Source: Polyangiaceae bacterium
GTDB lineage: Bacteria > Myxococcota_A > Polyangia > Polyangiales > Polyangiaceae
Length of the DNA stretch: 64,000 bases
NCBI GenBank assembly: GCA_019637295.1
Contig: JAHBVX010000013.1
Span: forward strand, 108,184-172,183
Reading direction: 5' to 3'
Made by a program: the position numbers and the translations under genes. Below, piece by piece: positions 56,933 to 64,000 of this stretch. A model generated the notes under the pieces. It was not told the DNA's origin, searched no databases, and saw only the letters and a list, made by a program, of their open reading frames with translations. Position 1 is the stretch's first letter. Every line of letters starts with the position of its first letter.

Positions 56933-58519
56933 ATGAGCGAGCGTCCCGAGCCGGAGACACCAGAGCGGGAGACCCTGTCCCAGCCAGCGGCGCGGAAGAA
57001 GAGCCCCTGGCGTGACGTGGCGTTGCCGGCCTCCGGATTCTTGGCGCTGCTCGGCGTGGTCTGGTTCGTGAACTATCAGCTCCGCGCTCGGCTTGCGCCG
57101 AGCGCCGAAGAGACCGAAGCGGCGCCGCCCCTACCTCGGCCCGCACAGGTCGTGGCGGAGGCCATCGCGGTCAACCCGGACGCGGCCTTCCGAGCGCTGC
57201 GCCCGATGGTCGGCGTGGCCGGAAGCCTGCTCCCCCATCGCGTCGACTCGTTGGTCGCCTCGGGCTTCGGACTGCCTCCCTACCTGGGGGCGCTGGTCGA
57301 CGCCGAAGAGCCCGTGGTGGGCGCCGTGGGACGTGACGCCCGCGGTGCATACTGGGTGCTCGGTGCGCACATCACGAGTCCCCGGGAGCTCTTGGCCGAG
57401 CTGACCGGCGGCGCCTCTCCGCGTTTCTGGATCGAAGAGCGGCCGGAGCAGGGCGTGACGCTCATCCTCCCCAAGCCGGGACTCACGCCCATGGGCTCGA
57501 GCGTGGGCCTGTGCGGGAAGATCCTGCTCGCCGCCGAGCACGACGAGCATCTGCTCGCACTAGGCCCCTACGTCGCGCGCACGCTGGCGCGTCGCAAGGG
57601 CCCCACGTCGCTGGTGCGCGTCGAAGTCGACGCGGGCGCGCTCGATGCGATGGCCGTCGACCGCTGGGATCTCTCCACGACGCGAACCATGCGCCTACGC
57701 GAGTTCGTCGCGGGACTCGGAAAGCTCACGCTCGACGTGAACGTGACGAGTGGCGAGCTCGCGGCCGTGCTGCACGTCGCGCCGCGCGCCTCCGCGGCGC
57801 TACCTCGACTGGAGGCCGGCTCGGCTGAGGGCCTATTGGACCTCCCGCTGGGACCCGTCGCGGCATTCCTGCGTGCTCCGGCGCACTGGGCTGCAGTCTG
57901 GGGCGAGCCACTGCTCACCGGCGACGCGAGCGCTCGACTCGAAGCGGCGGGCACGCGTCTCGCGGAGGCGACCGCTGGAGGCGTCGCTTGCGTGCTGCGT
58001 GAGGGACCAGCCGCTGGCGTGCTCTGCCGAGCCCGCATCTCGAACGAAGAGGAGGTGCGCGGCGCGCTAGAGGACGCGACGGCCATACTCACCGCCAAGG
58101 GCACGGTCAGCGCCCTCGAGACTCAGTGGGGTCTCGCGGTCGCGAGGCTGCCTGCCGGTGAGGGTCAGGGCCTGCGAGCGCGCGCCCCGGAGACGGACGC
58201 GCACGCCTTCGACGTGCTGTGGAAGACAGGTGAGGGTCGTTTCGACGTCGGGCTCGGGCTTGGCGCCGCCCGCGCTCTGGAGCCGCAGAGCAGCGCCACC
58301 TGGCGAACCCGCAAGGCCGCAGCGCGCTGGCTGAGCGAGCGGCCGCTCGCGTTTGCGCTGCTCGCCCAACCCGCGAAGCTGGGTACGCCCAACGCCGCCT
58401 CGAACCCCGAGGCGTTGCTGGGGCTTACGCTGGAGCCCGCGCCGGGCGGGTGGCGTGTCGGGCTCCTGGCCGAGCCGGAGGCGCTGAGCCCGCTCGTCGC
58501 CGCGCTAGTGACAAAGTGA
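56933..58519 (+). CDS. single-pass membrane protein of unknown function
   Basis: 528 residues. Cytosolic N-terminus (MSERPEPETPERETLSQPAA), one membrane segment (LPASGFLALLGVVWFVNYQL, about 32-51), then a large periplasmic alpha/beta domain with no recognised motif (AVNPDAAFRALRPMVGVAGS; VGLCGKILLAAEHDEHLLAL). Conserved Gly/Ala-rich beta strands suggest a repeated fold. Divergent from the 55986 gene, with 56 bp between starts. ATG 56933 is preferred to 56804, which overlaps the neighbour. Confidence 0.7.
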   Translation: MSERPEPETPERETLSQPAARKKSPWRDVALPASGFLALLGVVWFVNYQLRARLAPSAEETEAAPPLPRPAQVVAEAIAVNPDAAFRALRPMVGVAGSLLPHRVDSLVASGFGLPPYLGALVDAEEPVVGAVGRDARGAYWVLGAHITSPRELLAELTGGASPRFWIEERPEQGVTLILPKPGLTPMGSSVGLCGKILLAAEHDEHLLALGPYVARTLARRKGPTSLVRVEVDAGALDAMAVDRWDLSTTRTMRLREFVAGLGKLTLDVNVTSGELAAVLHVAPRASAALPRLEAGSAEGLLDLPLGPVAAFLRAPAHWAAVWGEPLLTGDASARLEAAGTRLAEATAGGVACVLREGPAAGVLCRARISNEEEVRGALEDATAILTAKGTVSALETQWGLAVARLPAGEGQGLRARAPETDAHAFDVLWKTGEGRFDVGLGLGAARALEPQSSATWRTRKAAARWLSERPLAFALLAQPAKLGTPNAASNPEALLGLTLEPAPGGWRVGLLAEPEALSPLVAALVTK

Positions 58520-58602
58520 ACGAAATCGCGGCGGCAAGCCCGCTCGCAGCGGCGAACCGCCTATCCTCTGTTACTCTAGGCAGGTCGCTCAGGAGGACTC
58601 CC

Positions 58603-60492
58603 TTGCCCTACGCGTTTCTTCGAAGCCTGCTGACGACGCTGCTCGCGTCGTCCCTCGTGATCGTCGGCATCCTACCCGCGTGCGCTGGCGGCGGCGGGGG
58701 TGGCCCGCCCTCCCCGGGGGGCGGCGGTTCGGGCGGCAACGGCGGCTCGGCAGCCGACGCAGGTCTGGGCGCGACGGGCGCTGGACTGTGCCTGCTCAAC
58801 AACTGCAACAGCGACGCGGAGTGCGAAGGCTGTAGCTTCGGTCGCACCGAGTGCGACCTAGCGGAGAATCGCTGCGTGGCCTGCAATGCCAGCACGGGCC
58901 AGGGGTGTCTGGCGGGCGAACAGTGCACCTCGTTCGGGACCTGCGCCCCGGTGGGCGCCACGTGTCCGACGGACTCGGCGGGCTCGCCGACCATCACTTG
59001 CACGCAGGACAAGGACTGCTTCGCCTGCGATCCGTTGCACCAGAAGTGCGACACGGCGACGAGCAAGTGTGTGGCCTGCACGGCGGACGACAAGAGCCAC
59101 TGCTTGGGCTCGGACAAGTGTGCCGAGGGCAAGTGCGAGACGAAGTGCCCGGCGAACTGCACGACCGACGGCGACTGCGGCGCCTGTGAGAACGGTGGCA
59201 AGCAAGCCTTCGCGTGTCACAACCACGTTTGCGCGGAGTGCTCCGCCACCAAGCCGTGTGGCGCGGGGCTGGAGTGCCAGAAGGGGCAGTGCGTGAAGCC
59301 CTGCGGCCTGGCGGGCAGCCCAACGGCCGGAGGCGGCGAGTGCAAGACCGACGCAGAGTGTTACGGCTGCGGCAACAGCGAAGGTCAGGAGAAGTGGGTG
59401 TGCAAGTTCCCGATCAACGGTGGCGCGCACGGCACCTGCGTGGCGCCGGCACAAGGCTGCACCGACCTGCTGTCCAGCGGAGCGGTGCTGCCACCGCCCT
59501 ACGACAAGGTGACCAACACCTGCTCCACGGACGGAAACTGCCAGAACGTGTCCCTGGATCTCAACGTCGGCAAGCTGATCCGCGATTTGGTGGGTAGCAA
59601 CGAGATCAACCTCGGCCTGAAGAAGGTCAAGATCAACGACGCTGTCTTGAAGTACCCAATGGCCGCGTGCGCGAGCGTCAAGCTCATGAGCGAAATCGAC
59701 TGCGGTGTGTGTGTACCGTGCAAGAGCGACGCAGACTGTAAGCCGATCGATTTGGACCCACTCATCGGCGACCTGTTCAAGGGCGATCCACTGGCACAGC
59801 TCGCGGCATCCTTCTTGATGGATCTCTTGTACGGGAAGGACAAGAAGCACGAGATCCACATGCAGTGCCTGCCCGTCGCCCAAGGGTATGGCGTCTGCGC
59901 GCCTTGCTCGAACCCCGCGAAGGCCTGCGGCGCGGGCAGCACGGGCGGACAAACGGGCAGCGGGAAGTGCGAGCACTCCGTGTGCGAGACGGGCTCGGCC
60001 TTGGACCCGACCTGCGGCCTGTGCGCTGCGCAGGTGTGCCTCGAGGACTTCTACTGCTGCTTGGTGGAGTGGGATCAGCAGTGCATCGACAAGGCCAACC
60101 AGGTCTGCGCCACGACCTGCGACGGACAGACCAACTGCGATTCGCACACGCCGTGCGAGCTCGGGGCACCCCTGCACCGCTCGTGCAGCCCCTGCGTCGA
60201 GAAGGTCTGCGGTCAGGATCCGTTCTGCTGCAACCTCAAGAACGGCAACTGGGACCAGCAGTGCGTGGATCATGCCAGCGCGTTCGCCCAGGACTGCGCC
60301 GGGGAATGCGCCGGCTCCTCGAGCTGCGTCCACAACGAGTGCGAAGTGGGCTCCAAGCTCACGAAGCAGTGCTCCACTTGCGCGGACAAGGTCTGCACCA
60401 ACGATCCCTACTGCTGTGAAGGCGAGTGGGATTGGCTGTGCGCCAAGGCCGCCAAGGGCCACGCCGAGTGTGGCTGCCCGCCGGATCCTTGA
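58603..60492 (+). CDS. large Cys-rich lipoprotein with three C-terminal disulfide modules
   Basis: 629 residues, exported. TTG 58603 is preceded by AGGAGG at 7-base spacing, decisive over a longer GTG/ATG reading. Lipobox LPAC near residue 27, Gly-rich linker, then about 45 residues per repeat of Cys-rich units (CNSDAECEGC, CTQDKDCFACDP, CTADDKSHC). At about 440-625 three related modules appear (CLEDFYCCLVEWDQQCIDKA; CGQDPFCCNLKNGNWDQQC; CTNDPYCCEGEWDWLCAKAA). Such repeats occur in secreted proteins of large-genome myxobacteria, probably as disulfide-stabilised adhesive surfaces. It may be cotranscribed with the 56933 gene (83-bp gap). Confidence 0.82.
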   Translation: MPYAFLRSLLTTLLASSLVIVGILPACAGGGGGGPPSPGGGGSGGNGGSAADAGLGATGAGLCLLNNCNSDAECEGCSFGRTECDLAENRCVACNASTGQGCLAGEQCTSFGTCAPVGATCPTDSAGSPTITCTQDKDCFACDPLHQKCDTATSKCVACTADDKSHCLGSDKCAEGKCETKCPANCTTDGDCGACENGGKQAFACHNHVCAECSATKPCGAGLECQKGQCVKPCGLAGSPTAGGGECKTDAECYGCGNSEGQEKWVCKFPINGGAHGTCVAPAQGCTDLLSSGAVLPPPYDKVTNTCSTDGNCQNVSLDLNVGKLIRDLVGSNEINLGLKKVKINDAVLKYPMAACASVKLMSEIDCGVCVPCKSDADCKPIDLDPLIGDLFKGDPLAQLAASFLMDLLYGKDKKHEIHMQCLPVAQGYGVCAPCSNPAKACGAGSTGGQTGSGKCEHSVCETGSALDPTCGLCAAQVCLEDFYCCLVEWDQQCIDKANQVCATTCDGQTNCDSHTPCELGAPLHRSCSPCVEKVCGQDPFCCNLKNGNWDQQCVDHASAFAQDCAGECAGSSSCVHNECEVGSKLTKQCSTCADKVCTNDPYCCEGEWDWLCAKAAKGHAECGCPPDP

Positions 60493-60501
60493 TCCGGCGA
60501 G

Positions 60502-61272
60502 CTACTCCGCGCTGATCCAATCCCAGTCCGCCCGGAGCGCGGCGCGGGTCGCCGCGCCGAGTAGTCCGCCGTCCGCTCGACTGCTCACCGCGCGGGCATC
60601 ACCGCCGGCGCGCACCGTGAAGAGCTTGGCACGCTCGACGACCGGCTCGCACTCGGCGCGGGTACATCCGAACCAGACCCGGCGGCCACCACGATGAACG
60701 AAGGCGGCCGCGACGGTGGGGTTCCAGCTCGCGGCGCCCCCGTCGATCAGGACCAGCGACGAGAAGAACGCGGGCTCACGGCGCTGCAAGAGCGCCGCGT
60801 GTTCGGCGCCCAGGCCGTAGCCCGCCAGCACCACGGAGCGGCCGGCGATCCGCCAGCCCCAGCGCCGCTTGGCGGCGTCGAGCGCCGCCCGCACCTCGCG
60901 CTCGGTTCGGTCCAGAGCGGCAAAGGTGTAGCGGCCGGGGGTCGGAGCGGGCACGCCCGTGGGACACACGATGAACGGCGCACCGGCCGTCACGCCGGCC
61001 CAGGTGCCACACTGCCACTCGGGGCGATCCGACCCGCCGTGCAGAGCGATGACCACCGGGCGCGGCTCGATGCTGCCCAGCGGCACCGCCACCTGGGCCG
61101 GCGCGTGCTCGGGGACCTGGAGTTCGACCAGCCAGCTCGACTCGACGAGGGGACCCAGCGCCGCCTGGGCGTCGGTCGTCGCTGGTTCGCCGCGGTCGCA
61201 CCGACACGCGCTAGCGCCGACGGACAGGAGCGTTGCCGCGGCGCCGAGCAGGTGTCGATGAGCCCGGCTCAC
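60502..61272 (-). CDS. degenerate alpha/beta-hydrolase-like protein
   Basis: 256 residues, paralogue of the 55986 lipoprotein by shared order and loops (VIALHGGSDRPEWQCGTW, VCPTGVPAPTPGRYTFAALD). The elbow reads LAGYGLGAEHAA, so the nucleophilic Ser is Gly, and the C-terminal His region reads RADGGLLGAATRAAL without His. Signal peptide (LLGAAATLLSVGASAC). GTG 61272 overlaps the acyl-CoA synthetase stop (GTGA), so it is coupled to it. The 2-residue substitution pattern suggests a non-catalytic binder rather than a pseudogene, because the frame is intact. Confidence 0.75.
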   Translation of the reverse strand: MSRAHRHLLGAAATLLSVGASACRCDRGEPATTDAQAALGPLVESSWLVELQVPEHAPAQVAVPLGSIEPRPVVIALHGGSDRPEWQCGTWAGVTAGAPFIVCPTGVPAPTPGRYTFAALDRTEREVRAALDAAKRRWGWRIAGRSVVLAGYGLGAEHAALLQRREPAFFSSLVLIDGGAASWNPTVAAAFVHRGGRRVWFGCTRAECEPVVERAKLFTVRAGGDARAVSSRADGGLLGAATRAALRADWDWISAE

Positions 61273-63134
61273 AGACGGACACGCCCCTGCACGACGTCTT
61301 GCCACAGCTCTGGCGTGAGTGGCACATAGCCATCGTCCAGGCGCAGCCAGGTAGGTCCCTCCACGCGCGTCGGCTCGATCCCGTCCCGGATCAGCTCTGT
61401 CTTCTGGATCTTGAACGTGCCAGTCGTGGCGAGTCGGCCGAGCACGCGCAGGAAGCGCGGCTGCGCATAGGGCGGCAGTCGCTGTGCGACCCGCCAGAAG
61501 GCGGTCACGTCGAGCTCTCCGTCCACCTCCAGCGCGGCCAGGCCAGCGCGTCCTTCGTTCCCCGGGACGGCGATCCCCACCACCGTCGCGGCACGCACGC
61601 CCGGCGCTTTGCCAAGCACCTCGGCGACCTCGGCGGTCGACACGTTCTCGCCCTTCCAGCGATAGGTGTCCCCGATCCGATCGACGAAATAGAAGTAGTC
61701 GTGCTCGTCGAAGCGCATCAGGTCCCCCGAGCGGAAGTAGCGGTCCCCTGCCTTGAACACGTCGCACAGGATCTTCTTCTGCGTCTCGCGCTCGTCGGTG
61801 TAGCCACGGAACTCTCGCAGGGCGTTGCCCGCTTGCTCGTCGATACGGATCAGCAGCTCCCCCACTTCCCCTGGGCCGCACTCGATACAGCGGCCCGCGT
61901 CGTCGCGAACGTGCTGGTCACCATCCACGTCGTAGCGGGCGAGCTTCAGCGGCCCTAAGCGTCGCAGCGGAACGTGGCCCACCGAGCCGACTCGACCTGT
62001 GAGGTTGAAGATGACGCCAGGGGCTTCGGTCGCGCTGTAGAACTCACGAACGGACTCGATGGCGAAGCGCTGTTGGAAGGGTTCCCACACATCCGATCGC
62101 AAGCCATTGCCGACCGCGACGCGGAGCGGGTTGTCCCGTTCGGCAGCGCAGGGCGGTTGATTGATCAAGTAGCGACACAGCTCCCCGATGTAGAGCACGG
62201 CGGTGGCGTGGTAACGCTGCACGTCCGGCCAGAAGGCAGACGCGCTGAAGCTCTCCCGCAGCGCGAGAGGAGTTCGCGTCACGAAGCACGAGCCCGCGCC
62301 AATCATCAGGCCACTCGAGTGGTAGAGCGGCAGCACGCAGTAGAGCTTGTCCCCAGGCTGGAACTCGAACAAGAGCGGCCCGAAACCGGCTCCGGCGAGG
62401 ACCGCGCGCGCGTGCGACACGCGACAGGGCTTGGGCAACCCCGTCGTGCCCGAAGTGAAGATGTAGACGAAGTCGCTACGTGCGTCCACCTTCACTCGGG
62501 GGAAGGGTCGCGTCGAGACGCGCTGCAGGCGGTCGTCGAAGTCGCCGCCCTGATAGAAAGTCGCGCGAGCGTCGGGTGCCGCGTCGCCGAGCACCGTTTG
62601 GAAGTGCTGCTCGGCGAGCGTGAGCTTGGCAGATGAGGCGCTCAGGGCGTGCGCCAGCGGGCTCCCCTCCAGGTGATGATTGATGAGCGACGCCACTGCG
62701 CCCACTCGCGAGATCGCCAACAGATGGCACAAGTACTCGGGTGAATTCTTGCCCATCAGGGCCACGACGTCGCCGCGGCGCACCCCCATGTCCGACAAGG
62801 CATGAGCCGCGCGGGATGCGCGGGTGACGACGTCCGACCACGACAGCTGCACGGAGTCCATCTCCAGCGCCAGCCCGTCGGGCAGCGCGCTCTGGTTCTC
62901 GTCCACCATCCTCGCGAGGCTCGCGTCTCCGCCCTCGCGGGCGCGCACCAGCCAGGGGACGGTGCGGCGCAAGGCCGTGGGAATGCGCCTTAGCCCCACC
63001 TGGAGTGTCTCCCGGAACAAGTCGTCGTTGCGCTGGCGAGCAACGTCCTCGAGGGTCGCCAGCGCGGAGGACATCCGCTCCAACATGTCTCCGAGCGAGA
63101 GCACCATGGGGCAGGAGACTACAGCGGCTTTCAT
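61269..63134 (-). CDS. FATP/VLACS-type acyl-CoA synthetase
   Basis: AMP-forming ligase that activates fatty acids as acyl-CoA, 621 residues. AMP-binding P-loop FTSGTTGLPKPCRVSHARAV, YSATEAPGVIFNL adenine motif, RSGDLMRFDEHDYFYFVDRI and the FATP signature YRWKGENVSTAEVAEVL (very-long-chain synthetase type). Two N-terminal helices and a hydrophobic VVALMGKNSPEYLCHLL are as in FATP enzymes. ATG 63134 or 63107 could be the start; the shorter is the second Met. Coupled to the degenerate hydrolase. Confidence 0.88.
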   Translation of the reverse strand: MKAAVVSCPMVLSLGDMLERMSSALATLEDVARQRNDDLFRETLQVGLRRIPTALRRTVPWLVRAREGGDASLARMVDENQSALPDGLALEMDSVQLSWSDVVTRASRAAHALSDMGVRRGDVVALMGKNSPEYLCHLLAISRVGAVASLINHHLEGSPLAHALSASSAKLTLAEQHFQTVLGDAAPDARATFYQGGDFDDRLQRVSTRPFPRVKVDARSDFVYIFTSGTTGLPKPCRVSHARAVLAGAGFGPLLFEFQPGDKLYCVLPLYHSSGLMIGAGSCFVTRTPLALRESFSASAFWPDVQRYHATAVLYIGELCRYLINQPPCAAERDNPLRVAVGNGLRSDVWEPFQQRFAIESVREFYSATEAPGVIFNLTGRVGSVGHVPLRRLGPLKLARYDVDGDQHVRDDAGRCIECGPGEVGELLIRIDEQAGNALREFRGYTDERETQKKILCDVFKAGDRYFRSGDLMRFDEHDYFYFVDRIGDTYRWKGENVSTAEVAEVLGKAPGVRAATVVGIAVPGNEGRAGLAALEVDGELDVTAFWRVAQRLPPYAQPRFLRVLGRLATTGTFKIQKTELIRDGIEPTRVEGPTWLRLDDGYVPLTPELWQDVVQGRVRL

Positions 63135-63180
63135 TGGGTCGTAACCTGTGTGTGCCCTGCGACTGACGCGACCGGCGAGC

Positions 63181-63242
63181 GGCCGGCGCCGGCCCCGCCG
63201 GAAGTTCCCGGTGGGGCTGCCGCCCCACACCCCGCGCGGGGT
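63181..63242. repeat. three adjacent perfect palindromes (REP-like)
   Basis: GGCCGGCGCCGGCC (63181-63194), GTGGGGC-TGCC-GCCCCAC (63211-63228) and ACCCCGCGCGGGGT (63229-63242), all perfect and close together in the 214-bp gap upstream of the acyl-CoA synthetase. Possibly a REP-type element or a compound leader or terminator of the adjacent CAP gene. Confidence 0.55.
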
Positions 63243-63348
63243 CCCCAATCCCGCGCCGCTGCTGTTCCATGCGTTGGAAATGCCGCTGTAAGCCACGTCC
63301 CGGCGATCCCGGCACCCCCTCTTCGGCTCAACCGCGGGACGGTGCGCC

Positions 63349-64000
63349 TCAGTTCCCGAACAGCTGTCCCCAACGAGTCCCGTACAGTCCGATGCCGATG
63401 CGTTTCAGGTTGGCGTTGAGCATGTTCGCGTTGTGCCCGGAGCTGTTCTTCCACGCGTTGAAGGCGTTGGTGGCGTTGGCCGAACCGTAATAGATGTTCT
63501 CCGCGTTGGCGCTCGTCCCGCACAGGTTGGCCCGCGTCCACGGGCTCGAGACGCTGGCCTCGGGCGCCGTGTGTTCGAAGAACGTATGGGTCGCCATGTG
63601 ATGAGAGTGTGCCTCGATCGCCGCCTCGAGCTTGTCGTCGTAGGCGAGCGCGCTTCGCCCGTTGGCGATGCGATGCTGATTGACGAGGTCGAAGTTCTGC
63701 ATGATGGCCGTCTTCTCGCTCGCGCTGGGGACGCAGCATACGGGAATGAGCCCGCCAGGCTCCGAGCCCGTCGCGCCCGGGTTCGTCTTGGTCTCGTAGT
63801 GACCGGTCGGCGAGCCACCGCTGCCGCTCGTGCCGCCCGTCGCGCTGCCGCCACTGCCACCGCTGCCGCCGGTCGCGCTGCCGCCACTGCCACCGCTGCC
63901 GCCCGTCGCGGCGCCGCCGCTGCCGCTCGTGCCGCCCGTCGCGCTGCCGCCACTGCCACCGCTGCCGCTCGTGCCGCCCGTCGCGCTGCCGCCACTGCCG
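63349..64000 (-). CDS. secreted CAP/SCP-domain protein with Gly-Ser linker (5' end outside window)
   Basis: The last 216 or so residues of a protein that enters from the right edge. A Gly/Ser/Thr-rich linker (GGSATGGTSGSGG type) leads into GHYETKTNPGATGSEPGGLI, a CCVP pair and a CAP domain: MQNFDLVNQHRIANGRSALA, HSHHMATHTFFEHTAPEAS, GTSANAENIYYGSA, NSSGHNANMLNANLKRIGIG. The CAP conserved His-Glu-His residues are present. Bacterial CAP proteins are exported and commonly bind lipids or are inactive toxins or scaffolds. The N-terminus, including signal peptide, is outside. Confidence 0.85.
   Translation of the reverse strand, partial: GSGGSATGGTSGSGGSGGSATGGTSGSGGAATGGSGGSGGSATGGSGGSGGSATGGTSGSGGSPTGHYETKTNPGATGSEPGGLIPVCCVPSASEKTAIMQNFDLVNQHRIANGRSALAYDDKLEAAIEAHSHHMATHTFFEHTAPEASVSSPWTRANLCGTSANAENIYYGSANATNAFNAWKNSSGHNANMLNANLKRIGIGLYGTRWGQLFGN
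63800..64000 (-). repeat. tandem repeat coding for the Gly-Ser-Thr linker
   Basis: Imperfect 24- to 36-bp units rich in gccgccactgccaccgctgc encode GSGGSATGG-type repeats in the CAP protein. They continue to the right edge of the window. Confidence 0.85.

Overview
The window is GC-rich, tightly packed DNA from a free-living Gram-negative bacterium, most likely a myxobacterium (phylum Myxococcota, perhaps a Polyangiales/Sorangiineae relative). This placement is inferred from the very GC-rich codon usage with many GTG starts, the lipoproteins with Gly/Ala/Ser linkers, the Cys-rich secreted protein with repeated CC-x(n)-W-D-x(n)-C modules, and a Tad locus rich in FHA domains. No rRNA, tRNA, IS element or CRISPR array was recognised.

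Layout. 1-8821: a GAF/GAF histidine kinase (partial at the left edge), acylphosphatase, a HEAT/TPR-like membrane protein, two coupled glycosyltransferases, a sulfatase-modifying-factor-like lipoprotein and two unknown proteins. 8812-10851: a CPA2 cation/proton antiporter with RCK domains. 11013-22741 (minus strand): the downstream part of the ribosomal supercluster (rplV to rplQ, with secY, adk, infA and rpoA), closed by a clear intrinsic terminator. 22742-33022: an island, mostly plus strand, that splits the S10 operon between rpsS and rplV. It holds two paralogous Gly-rich lipoproteins with near-identical promoter elements, then a tightly overlapping run of six genes: YiiX-like cysteine peptidase, DCC-family protein, PnbB/DUF4863-like cupin, MurE-like ligase without its N-terminal domain, and two membrane-bound spermidine-synthase-like proteins. 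33050-40616 (minus): the upstream part of the ribosomal supercluster (rpsL, rpsG, fusA, tuf, rpsJ, rplD, rplW, rplB, rpsS, plus one unknown gene). rplC (L3) is absent from its usual place between rpsJ and rplD.

40738-55158 (minus): a complete-looking Tad/Flp type IVb pilus or secretion locus: two Flp pilins, CpaA prepilin peptidase, three TadE/TadG-like proteins, CpaB, a secretin, an FHA-CpaF fusion ATPase, TadB, TadC, a TadD-like lipoprotein, a second CpaF-type ATPase and two further FHA-like proteins. No CpaE/TadZ gene is present. 55287-64000: lipoproteins, an alpha/beta-hydrolase lipoprotein, a degenerate paralogue of it coupled to a FATP-type acyl-CoA synthetase, a large Cys-rich lipoprotein, and a secreted CAP-domain protein running off the right edge.

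How the genes work together: the minus-strand backbone makes the translation machinery and the Tad apparatus. The Tad operon ends about 120 bp before rpsL, which has its own sigma70-like promoter. Because the island separates the two ribosomal blocks, rplV-rplQ needs its own promoter, and a candidate promoter plus a structured leader lie upstream of rplV. Stop/start overlaps (ATGA, GTGA, TGATG) are very frequent and point to translational coupling in most operons.
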